DNA of 40,701 nucleotides from CAZOWW01 sp964583765 (GTDB lineage: Bacteria; Actinomycetota; Actinomycetes; Actinomycetales; Kineosporiaceae). Below the pieces are notes generated by a model, which saw nothing but the letters and a program-made list of their open reading frames with translations, made no database searches and was not told the origin of the DNA. The position numbers and the translations under genes are program-made. The DNA is taken from positions 1 to 40,701 of the forward strand of contig CAZOWW010000037.1 in the NCBI GenBank assembly GCA_964583765.1, read 5' to 3'. Each line of letters begins with the position of its first letter. Within the stretch, counting starts at the first letter, position 1. Below, in pieces: positions 13,114 through 19,961 of the stretch.

Positions 13114-15777
13114 ATGACGGTCATCGGGTCGTACGTGATGGATCTGCAGGAGGTGGGCGAGGGACAGGCCGCGCTGGTCGGCGGCAAGGGCGCCCGGTTG
13201 GGGGAGCTCGCCCGGATCGACGGCGTCCGCGTGCCGCCAGGATTCTGCGTGACCACGGAGGCCTTCCTGCGGATCATGGCGCAGGTGCCGTCGATCGGTG
13301 AACTGCTCGATCGCCTCGCGCGCCTCGACCCGGACGACCGGGAGACGACCCGCACCCTGAGCTCGCAGATCCGCCGGGCCGTCGAAGGTGCCGTCGTCCC
13401 CGACGAGATCGCGGAACCGATCCTCCGCGCACATGCCCTGCTCGGTGCGGATACGGCATGTTCCGTCCGCTCCAGCGCGACGGCGGAGGACCTGCCGACG
13501 GACTCGTTCGCGGGCCAGCACGACACGTACCTGAACGTCGTGGGCCCCGTCGCGGTCCTCCACCAGGTCCGCCGGTGCTGGGCCTCGCTCTTCACCGACC
13601 GCGCGATCACCTACCGGCTGCACCGCAGGATCGATCACCGTCAGGTGCGCATGGCCGTGGTTCTGCAACAGATGGCCTTCCCGCAGGCAGCCGGTGTCCT
13701 CTTCACGGCCGACCCCGTCATGTCCGACCGGACGGTGGCGAGGGTGGAGGCGTGCTTCGGGCTCGGCGAGGCCCTCGTCGCGGGACTCGTCGAGGCGGAT
13801 GTGTTCCGCGTACGTGGCGACCAGTTCGTAGCCAGGACGATCGCCGTCAAGCAACGAGCCGTTCAGCCCTCACCGGCAGGGGGGACGCACCTGCTGCCGA
13901 TCCCATCAGCTCGGCAGGCACAGCCGGCGCTCACGGATTCCCAGGTGGCGCGACTCGTGGCCCTGGGGCGCCGGATCGAGGCGCGCTTCGGTCACCCTCA
14001 GGACGTCGAGTGGTGCTTGGTCGACGACGATTTCCGGATCGTCCAGAGCCGGCCGATCACCACGTTGTTCCCCGTCCCGGCGACCGCCGACGAGGGCTAC
14101 CACGTGTATGTCTCCGTCGGTCACGGGCAGATGATGACCGACCCCATGAAGCCCCTGGGGCTGTCCGTGTTCCAGCTGACGGCCGCCCGGCCCATGGTCG
14201 AGGCCGCGGGGAGGTTGTTCGTGGACGTCACCCCGATGCTGACCTCGCCGGAGAACCGCTCGGGACTTGTCGAGGTCATGGGAAGATCCGATCCCCTGCT
14301 CGGCGACGCGCTCCGCACCCTGCTCGACCGCGGCATCTTCCCGCCGGCCCTTCCGGACGCTGATCCTGCTGCCCCGCCGGTGGACGACGCCGATGTTCCG
14401 GCGGTCGGTACGACGGTTCGGACGGCCGGTACGACGGCCCCGATCGAGACCGATCCGGCCGTCGTCGTCGAGCTGATCCGACGCACCGAGGCCTCCGTCG
14501 CCGAACTGGCGCGGAACATCCGGACTCGGTCCGGTCCGGCACTCCTCGACTTCATCCTGGCCGACATCCAGGAACTCCGGCGGCTGCTCTTCGATCCCCG
14601 GAGCCACCAGGTCCTCATGGCCGGGATGGAGGCCGTGTGGTGGCTCGACGACCACCTGCACGCCTGGCTGGGTGAGAAGGGGGCGGCCGGCCCGCTCATC
14701 CGGTCCGTCCCCCACGACGTCACCTCCGAGATGGGGCTGGCACTCCTGGACGTCGCGGACGCCGTCCGGCCGTATCCGGACGTGGTGGCCTTCCTGCACG
14801 GGGTCTCCCACGCCGGGGGCGCCCCTGGGGACTTCCTCGACGAGTTGGCGAAGCGCCCGGGTGGGCGGGAAGCGCGCGAGACCGTCGAGACCTGGCTCGC
14901 CAGGTACGGCATGCGTGGCGCCGGCGAGATCGACCTCACCCGGCCGCGCTGGCGCGAGCGCCCCGACCTGCTCGTGCCGGTGATCCTCGGGAACGTCCGG
15001 AACTTCGCACCGGGCGAGGCCCGGCGGCGCGTCGAGCAGGGACAGCAGGAGGCCCGCGCGAAGGAACGGGAGGTACTGGAACGCCTGCGAGCCCTGCCGG
15101 ACGGGCGGGAGAAGGCCGAGGAGACCACGTCGATGATCGACCGGGCCCGTGCCTTCATCGGATACCGGGAGTACCCGAAGTACGGCATGGTGAGCCGCTA
15201 CGCCCTGTACCAGCAGGCCCTGCTGGCGGAGGCCGAGCGCCTCACGCGGGCCGGGGTGCTGCACAGCCGGGAGGACGTCTTCCACCTCACGTTCCAGGAG
15301 CTCCAGGACGTCGTGCGCACGCAGCAGGTGGACGGCGAGCTCCTCCGCCGGCGCAGGGACGCGTTCCGGTCGTACCGGACGCTCACCCCGCCGCGGGTGC
15401 TCACCTCGGACGGGGAGTGCCTCACCGGGGAGTACCGGCGCGAGGACGTGCCCGCGGGTGCCTTGATCGGCCTGTCCGTCTCCGCCGGGACCGTCGAGGG
15501 CCGGGCCCGCGTCGTCCTGGATCCGGCGCGGGCCACGCTCGAACCGGGCGACATCCTCGTCACGCCCCACACCGACCCGAGCTGGACGCCGCTGTTCGTC
15601 ACCGTCTCCGGCCTGGTCACGGAGGTCGGCGGGGCGATGACCCACGGCGCGCTGATCGCCCGGGAGTACGGCCTACCCGCCGTCGTGGGCGTCCTCGACG
15701 CCACCCGGTTGATCCCCGACGGACAGCGGATCCGCCTGCACGGGACGGACGGGTACGTCGAGTTCCTCGCGGACTGA
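13114..15777 (+). CDS. rph: Rifampin phosphotransferase (rifamycin resistance)
   Basis: An 887-residue dikinase-type enzyme. The family transfers the ATP beta-phosphate to the C21 hydroxyl of rifamycins through a phosphohistidine, which inactivates the drug. The N-terminal ATP-grasp part (about 1-320) shows LVGGKGARLGELARI, VPPGFCVTTEAF, SVRSSATAEDLPTDSFAGQH and DVEWCLVDDDFRIVQSRPI. A long central drug-binding region follows from GHGQMMTDPMKPLGLSVFQ. The C-terminal swivelling domain carries the catalytic histidine, His844, in GGAMTHGALIAREYGLPAVV. The start ATG 13114 has GGAAGGG upstream. Residues about 450-475 are a short repetitive Thr/Val/Asp insert. Length and architecture fit Rph better than PEP synthase. 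Drug specificity is inferred from family. Confidence 0.9.
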   Translation: MTVIGSYVMDLQEVGEGQAALVGGKGARLGELARIDGVRVPPGFCVTTEAFLRIMAQVPSIGELLDRLARLDPDDRETTRTLSSQIRRAVEGAVVPDEIAEPILRAHALLGADTACSVRSSATAEDLPTDSFAGQHDTYLNVVGPVAVLHQVRRCWASLFTDRAITYRLHRRIDHRQVRMAVVLQQMAFPQAAGVLFTADPVMSDRTVARVEACFGLGEALVAGLVEADVFRVRGDQFVARTIAVKQRAVQPSPAGGTHLLPIPSARQAQPALTDSQVARLVALGRRIEARFGHPQDVEWCLVDDDFRIVQSRPITTLFPVPATADEGYHVYVSVGHGQMMTDPMKPLGLSVFQLTAARPMVEAAGRLFVDVTPMLTSPENRSGLVEVMGRSDPLLGDALRTLLDRGIFPPALPDADPAAPPVDDADVPAVGTTVRTAGTTAPIETDPAVVVELIRRTEASVAELARNIRTRSGPALLDFILADIQELRRLLFDPRSHQVLMAGMEAVWWLDDHLHAWLGEKGAAGPLIRSVPHDVTSEMGLALLDVADAVRPYPDVVAFLHGVSHAGGAPGDFLDELAKRPGGREARETVETWLARYGMRGAGEIDLTRPRWRERPDLLVPVILGNVRNFAPGEARRRVEQGQQEARAKEREVLERLRALPDGREKAEETTSMIDRARAFIGYREYPKYGMVSRYALYQQALLAEAERLTRAGVLHSREDVFHLTFQELQDVVRTQQVDGELLRRRRDAFRSYRTLTPPRVLTSDGECLTGEYRREDVPAGALIGLSVSAGTVEGRARVVLDPARATLEPGDILVTPHTDPSWTPLFVTVSGLVTEVGGAMTHGALIAREYGLPAVVGVLDATRLIPDGQRIRLHGTDGYVEFLAD

Positions 15778-15980
15778 GCACCCGGGCGGCCGACCGCGAA
15801 GAGAGCCAGGTGTTCGAGCAGGTGGGTGAGGCCGCGCTGGTGGAGCGGCTCATCGGCGGTACCCACGCGGAAGTACAGGCCTGCGTGCAAGGGACCGAGG
15901 ACCTCGGCCCAGAGCGTGGGCACGCCGTCCACCTCGTCCTGGCCCAGCAGGGGCACGGGCAGGTCGCCACCGAGAACCAT
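15778..15980 (-). pseudogene. N-terminal remnant of an M16 (insulinase/pitrilysin) peptidase
   Basis: From ATG 15980 the minus strand encodes about 67 residues resembling the start of actinobacterial M16 peptidases: LLGQDEVDGVPTLWAEV, LYFRVGTADEPL and the zinc motif HLLEH in LTHLLEHLALF. The similarity stops near ..LFAVGRPG, where the frame runs into the antisense of the rph 3' end without a stop. An M16 enzyme needs 400 or more residues, so this is a broken gene. The junction almost coincides with the rph stop codon at 15777, which suggests that a rearrangement or insertion brought rph here and removed the rest. No clear ribosome-binding site remains. Confidence 0.7.
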
Positions 15981-16052
15981 GCGGGGAGACGAACGAGCCG
16001 ATCATTCCGCGACCCCGGATTTCCCCAGGGGCCACCCGGGCGCAGGGTCTGA

Positions 16053-17126
16053 TCAGTGACGCCGGAGGCGCCGGACCACCAGGGCAGTCGCCACCACCAC
16101 GGCGGCCGCGAGCAGTGCTCCCCCGGCCCCGCGCCCGTTGCCCGAGGTGCGGGACGCCGCCGCCGAGGCGGTCCGATCGCGAGCGCCCTGCGACGTGGCG
16201 GAACCGGTCGGGGCGGAGGCCACCGGCGACGTTCCGGGCGGCAAGGGCACCCGCAGGATCGGCTGGTGGACCTTCTCGGAGCTGAGCACCAGTGCGCCGT
16301 CCGGCAGCACCGCCAGACCCTCGCCCTGCGGCTGGTCGGGGGCGTCGGCGTCCGCCAGGGTCTCGACGGTGTGGGACCGATCCTGTTCCGGTGGCGGCAT
16401 CACCATGATCGTCGAGTAGGTCCGCAGCACGATCCGCCCGTCCGGCAGGAACGCCCCGTCCGTGACGAGCCCCCAGGGCACCGCGCCCATCGGCTCCAGT
16501 ACTCCGTGCAGGGTGCCGCCCGCCGCGGACGAGGCACCCCCGGGCCACACGGCCTGCGGGACGGCAAACATCCGCCCGCTGAACAGTCCCTTGGTCACCA
16601 GGTACAGCCGCCCGGTGCGTGGGTCGGCGAGCAGGGTCTCCGCGTCCGAGGGCCCCAGGTCGCGGGGATAGGTGAGCCGGAGCACGTGAACGGGATCGAC
16701 CCGCGCGGACCGCAGCCGCGCCTGCTCCCGGACGAGGACGATCTCGATCTCGGGGTGGACCGATCGGTTGTCCCCGATGTCCCCGACCGCCAGGAGAGGC
16801 GTGCCGTCCGGGCCGCGCAGGCTCGTGATCGCCTCCCAGTCGCGATCGAGGCAGTGCCGGATCCGCAGCGTGGCGGTCGTGGAGCCGTTCGTGGCGAGCG
16901 CGTACAGGAGTGGAGGGTTCCCGGAATCGTTGTGGGTCCAGAGCACCCCGGGGTGAAGCAGGCTCGCCGTCAGACCGGAGGACTCGGTGATCCGGGAGTC
17001 CTTCACCGGGCGGTCGACCCGCACCTGGGCGGCCTGGGCACCGCATTCGAGCAGCCCCACGCCGACCACCGAGGCGGCCACGCCGACCACGAAGGCCCTC
17101 ACCCGACCGCCCGCGAAGGCCCTCAC
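16053..17126 (-). CDS. Secreted, membrane-anchored propeller-like protein
   Basis: A 357-residue protein of unknown function. It has an N-terminal export segment (VRAFVVGVAASVVGVGLLECG) and a C-terminal membrane helix (GALLAAAVVVATALVV) followed by RRLRRH, so it is probably outside the cell and anchored at the C-terminus. The body has repeated beta-strand blocks: ESSGLTASLLHPGVLWTHND, WEAITSLRGPDGTPLLAVGD, GDIGDNRS, GRLYLVTKG and QGEGLAVLPDGALVLSSEK. This resembles WD40/SdiA-regulated or NHL-type propellers. The stretch before the anchor is Ser/Thr/Gly-rich. Start GTG 17126 overlaps the methyltransferase stop by four bases (GTGA), so the two are coupled. A Cys in GLLECGAQ could mark a lipoprotein, but the lipobox is poor. 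Confidence 0.75.
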   Translation of the reverse strand: MRAFAGGRVRAFVVGVAASVVGVGLLECGAQAAQVRVDRPVKDSRITESSGLTASLLHPGVLWTHNDSGNPPLLYALATNGSTTATLRIRHCLDRDWEAITSLRGPDGTPLLAVGDIGDNRSVHPEIEIVLVREQARLRSARVDPVHVLRLTYPRDLGPSDAETLLADPRTGRLYLVTKGLFSGRMFAVPQAVWPGGASSAAGGTLHGVLEPMGAVPWGLVTDGAFLPDGRIVLRTYSTIMVMPPPEQDRSHTVETLADADAPDQPQGEGLAVLPDGALVLSSEKVHQPILRVPLPPGTSPVASAPTGSATSQGARDRTASAAASRTSGNGRGAGGALLAAAVVVATALVVRRLRRH

Positions 17127-18463
17127 CGAGCCGACCCCGGCAGGACCACACCCCGGCCGGCCAGTTCGGGTGCGAGCAACTGCGCCAACGCCGGCCGGAT
17201 CTGCCACTGCTCCACCAGGTCGACCAGCTCGGAACGCACGGCGGCGCTCGGCGCGGCCCCGGTGTACCGGGCCCGCAGCATCACGTTGCGGGGGGTGTGC
17301 CGAGAGTCCACGAACTCCACGACGTCCACGCGGTACCCGAGCAACCGCAGCACCTGAGCGCGCAGGGTGTCCGTGAGCACATCGGCGAATCGCTCCCGCA
17401 GGATCCCCCACCGGAGCACCGGCTCCCAGGGATGAGGTGCCGGAACGCTCCGGGCAGCGAGCTGGCGCTGGAGATCGTGATGACAGCACGGGGCCGCGAG
17501 CAGCACGGGCGCCCGCCACCGCACGGCCCGGGCGAGGGCGTCGTCCGTGGCGGTGTCGCAGGCGTGCAGGGCGAGCACGACGTCGACCTCGGGTGTGGAC
17601 GTCAGCGGGCTGTCGCCCCCGGGCACCTCCCGCGCGGCAGGCACGGGCTCCCCCCCGCCCCCGGCCGCGCTCGCGCCACCCCCGGTCGTGCTCGCGTCGT
17701 CCGGATCGGAGGCGGTGATGCTGCCGCTGACGAAGTGCAGCCCGGTCAGGCCGAGCCGCTCGGCGACGAGCCGATTGCGCGCCACCAGTTCCGGCCGGAT
17801 GTCCACCCCGGTCGTCCGCACGCCGGGCTCCGGCCAGGTGGTGCTGAGCCACCGGTGCGCGGCCACCGTGAGGTAGGCGTTGCCACAGCCCAGGTCCACG
17901 ACCCGCAGCGGTCCGTCACCGGGAGCGCGACTCTGGCGCAAGGGTTGGACGGCGGTGGCGAGCTGGCGCAGGAAGGCGTCCACCTGCCGGCGTTTGTCGG
18001 CGTCACCGCCGAGCACACTGAAGACGGGGTCCGCGGGATCCAGCAACCAGGACCTCGCCCGGTCGTGCGCCCGCTCCGGCTCGCTCACGTCCACACCGCG
18101 ACGCGACGTGGCGGCGGAGTGCACCTGAGCCTCGCCCCGCTTGGTCACCCGCAACTGGACCACGCGGTCGACGGTCTCCACGTACCAGGTGCTGTACGGC
18201 TCAGCCAGTAGCCCGTCCACGACCCGGGTGAGCTCTTCCCCCGGCGCATGGTTGCTGGTCGCCGGGCCGGTGCTCCCCGTGCGCACCAGTTGCATGCACC
18301 GGCCCGTCTTGAGGTCCACCGGCCGGATCTCGACCTTCGTGGTGGCCGGACGTTCCCCGCGGCGGTGCCCCGCACCCACCGCACGCACCAGGGAGTCCGG
18401 GTCGACGAGCAGAGGTCTCAGCGCGGCCAGCGCCTCGGTGAGCGGTTGTGGCACGAGAGCCAT
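17123..18463 (-). CDS. SAM-dependent methyltransferase, METTL25/RRNAD1-like
   Basis: A 446-residue protein with a class I methyltransferase domain in its second half. The SAM-binding motif is RVVDLGCGNAYLT (about 187-199), then an acidic strand end in TTGVDIRPELV. Motifs LALHACDTATDDAL (His300) and LAAPCCHHDLQRQL (325-335) are typical of the Methyltransf_32 group. A Gly/Ala/Pro-rich insert of about 40 residues (about 254-291) separates them. The first 150 residues include TKVEIRPVDLKTGR and look like a substrate or nucleic-acid-binding part; an RNA substrate is inference. Start ATG 18463 has GGGAG very close upstream. It overlaps the secreted protein gene by 4 bp; the reason for that pairing is not evident. 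Confidence 0.8.
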   Translation of the reverse strand: MALVPQPLTEALAALRPLLVDPDSLVRAVGAGHRRGERPATTKVEIRPVDLKTGRCMQLVRTGSTGPATSNHAPGEELTRVVDGLLAEPYSTWYVETVDRVVQLRVTKRGEAQVHSAATSRRGVDVSEPERAHDRARSWLLDPADPVFSVLGGDADKRRQVDAFLRQLATAVQPLRQSRAPGDGPLRVVDLGCGNAYLTVAAHRWLSTTWPEPGVRTTGVDIRPELVARNRLVAERLGLTGLHFVSGSITASDPDDASTTGGGASAAGGGGEPVPAAREVPGGDSPLTSTPEVDVVLALHACDTATDDALARAVRWRAPVLLAAPCCHHDLQRQLAARSVPAPHPWEPVLRWGILRERFADVLTDTLRAQVLRLLGYRVDVVEFVDSRHTPRNVMLRARYTGAAPSAAVRSELVDLVEQWQIRPALAQLLAPELAGRGVVLPGSAR

Positions 18464-18482
18464 TCTCCCGCGACCGACGAGT

Positions 18483-18556
18483 CGTCAGTACCTCGCGGTC
18501 GCCGGTACCGCACGCTCCCGCGTACCTCGTGGCCACCAGGGCGTCAGTACCTCGCG
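18483..18556 (-). repeat. 15-bp repeats duplicating the L,D-transpeptidase gene end
   Basis: On the minus strand CGCGAGGTACTGACG, which spans the last codons and stop of the L,D-transpeptidase gene (18556-18542), recurs exactly at 18497-18483. A partial copy, CACGAGGTACGCG, lies between them. The duplicated stop context suggests small tandem duplications at the gene end. Confidence 0.75.
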
Positions 18557-19467
18557 AGCACCGAGGCCGGGGCGATCGTGATCCTGGGGTGTGCGGCGGG
18601 GTCGAGCCAGCGCAGCAGGGTCACCATGACCGGCTCACTCACCGAGACGCACCCCGCCGTCGCGCCCGGGCCGTCCACGTGCAGGAAGATCCCCGCACCC
18701 CGGCCGCGGACGGGATTGGGCCGGTTGAAGTCGATGACCACGGCGAAGTCGTACTGCGGAACGTGCCGCAGGAGCTGTTCGGAGCCGTTGCGCCCGGCCT
18801 CGGTGCGCGGGAAACCTCCCTGCCCCGCCCGACGCAGGGAGTTGTAGTAAGGACTCCGCCGGTCCTCCACCCACCACCAGCCCGGGTCGGTCACGTGCAG
18901 GTACGGCAGCGCCGTCCCCGGATCCGGGCTGACCCCGAAGGCCTCCCGGATCGGGTAGGTCCCCGCGGGCGTGGTGCCCGATCCCTGGATGCGACGGGTG
19001 CCCGGGACCAGGCCGTGGTACCCCAGCCGGGCCGGGAACGGGCCGAGCACGCGCGCCCAGCGTCCGGACCGGAACACGTAGGCGGTCAGTGTGCCGTGAG
19101 TGGACCGCCAGGACCGCGCGGTCACCACGATCTCCTGCCGCGCGTTCCCGAGGTACTGCAGACGCGCAGGCAACCCGAGCGACCAGGGCACCTTCCGCGT
19201 GACCGTCGGCAGGTGCGGGACGGCGAGCCTCGTCCCGGACACGCCTCTCCGGAGTCCCGCGGCGGGCCGGGAGTCCAGGGCAGTCGCGGAGCCCCCTGCG
19301 CTCCGAGCACCCACCGTGTCCGCCGCTCCCGCGATGAGCGGCTGCCCCGGGCCGAGCACGGACATCCCGATGACCATCAGAGCGCCGACGGCCGTCCGCC
19401 GCGGACTGACGCAGCGTGACCTCACGGGACGGGACCTCCTGCGCTCCCGGGTCAGGAACCGCGTCAT
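18544..19467 (-). CDS. Secreted L,D-transpeptidase-like (YkuD) protein
   Basis: A 307-residue exported protein with a basic N-terminus and a hydrophobic segment (TAVGALMVIGMSVLG). The C-terminal YkuD domain has the catalytic signature around His263 and Cys273 in FLHVDGPGATAGCVSVSE. Earlier segments YHGLVPGTRRIQGSGTTPAG and FGVSPDPGTALPYLHV are typical of this fold. YkuD enzymes make 3-3 peptidoglycan crosslinks or attach proteins to the wall. This subgroup, with the long GWWWVEDRRSPYYNSL region, may instead act as a carboxypeptidase-like or amidase-like relative. The start ATG 19467 follows GGAGGGG. It is the first gene of a possible three-gene minus-strand unit, with 80 bp before the methyltransferase gene. 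Confidence 0.85.
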   Translation of the reverse strand: MTRFLTRERRRSRPVRSRCVSPRRTAVGALMVIGMSVLGPGQPLIAGAADTVGARSAGGSATALDSRPAAGLRRGVSGTRLAVPHLPTVTRKVPWSLGLPARLQYLGNARQEIVVTARSWRSTHGTLTAYVFRSGRWARVLGPFPARLGYHGLVPGTRRIQGSGTTPAGTYPIREAFGVSPDPGTALPYLHVTDPGWWWVEDRRSPYYNSLRRAGQGGFPRTEAGRNGSEQLLRHVPQYDFAVVIDFNRPNPVRGRGAGIFLHVDGPGATAGCVSVSEPVMVTLLRWLDPAAHPRITIAPASVLARY

Positions 19468-19682
19468 CCCTCGCCCCTCCGATCACCCGCTCCGACCCGG
19501 GATCTTCCGGTCGGAACCCGGCAGGTCCAGTCTCGTCGGGCGTTCCGGCCCCGCCTAGGGCTGAACGGGTGATCGAGCGACGGAGCGCGACGACATACTT
19601 CTTACCGTCATCACTGCTGATCAGGACCGATCAGACGCACCGCACGCCGCGCCGGAAGCGGACCCCGGTCCCGCACCGAACA

Positions 19683-19698
19683 GTGACCGAACGGTCAC
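19683..19698. promoter_or_regulatory. 16-bp palindrome, repressor site candidate
   Basis: GTGACCG AA CGGTCAC has two perfect 7-bp arms. The ACCGnnCGGT core resembles TetR-type operators. It lies roughly 70 bp upstream of the likely GH9 -35 element. Confidence 0.45.
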
Positions 19699-19749
19699 AC
19701 CGGGCCCACGCTTCCGCCGGCTTCCGTGGCTTTGCGCCATCATCCGCCT

Positions 19750-19795
19750 GCGTGTCGTCACGTCCCTTTACGAAGTGACGACACGCGACTATGGT
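19750..19795 (+). promoter_or_regulatory. GH9 promoter interleaved with a 12-bp inverted repeat
   Basis: Promoter: TTTACG (19767-19772), 17 bases, TATGGT (19790-19795). Inverted repeat: GCGTGTCGTCAC (19750-19761) and its exact complement GTGACGACACGC (19775-19786), 13 bases apart. One arm lies just before the -35 and the other in the -35/-10 spacer. A dimer bound there would block RNA polymerase, as expected for control by sugar availability. The repeat does not match the TGGGAGCGCTCCCA site of CebR/CelR. Confidence 0.55.
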
Positions 19796-19961
19796 CCGCG
19801 CGGAAGTGTGCCCGAACAGCCTCCCTCGAGTTCTTCCACGCCCGAAAACAGCACCGGATTCGGCAGACATCCAGTGACCTTCGGTGATCGTGGATCAGGA
19901 CCTTCGCGAGCACGGCCGCGCTGGGTGCCCTTCGTCCCGTCCCCGCGTCGCTGGAGTTCAG

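Larger units (their letters stand above)
19468..19961. other. 494-bp divergent regulatory gap before the GH9 gene
   Basis: It contains a 16-bp palindrome (19683-19698), an inverted repeat interleaved with a possible promoter (19750-19795), and about 165 bp of 5' untranslated leader before the GH9 start (ribosome-binding site GGAG near 19953). Base composition is less GC-rich at 19590-19640 and 19760-19800. I see no gene in it. Confidence 0.6.

Noticed and set aside
13906..15645. 579-codon open frame antisense to rph
   Set aside because: No recognisable domain; Rph motifs on the plus strand explain the region.
19468..19961. CebR/CelR-type operator (TGGGAGCGCTCCCA) at the cellulase
   Set aside because: No match to this palindrome was found in this gap or in the xylanase and CBM upstream regions.
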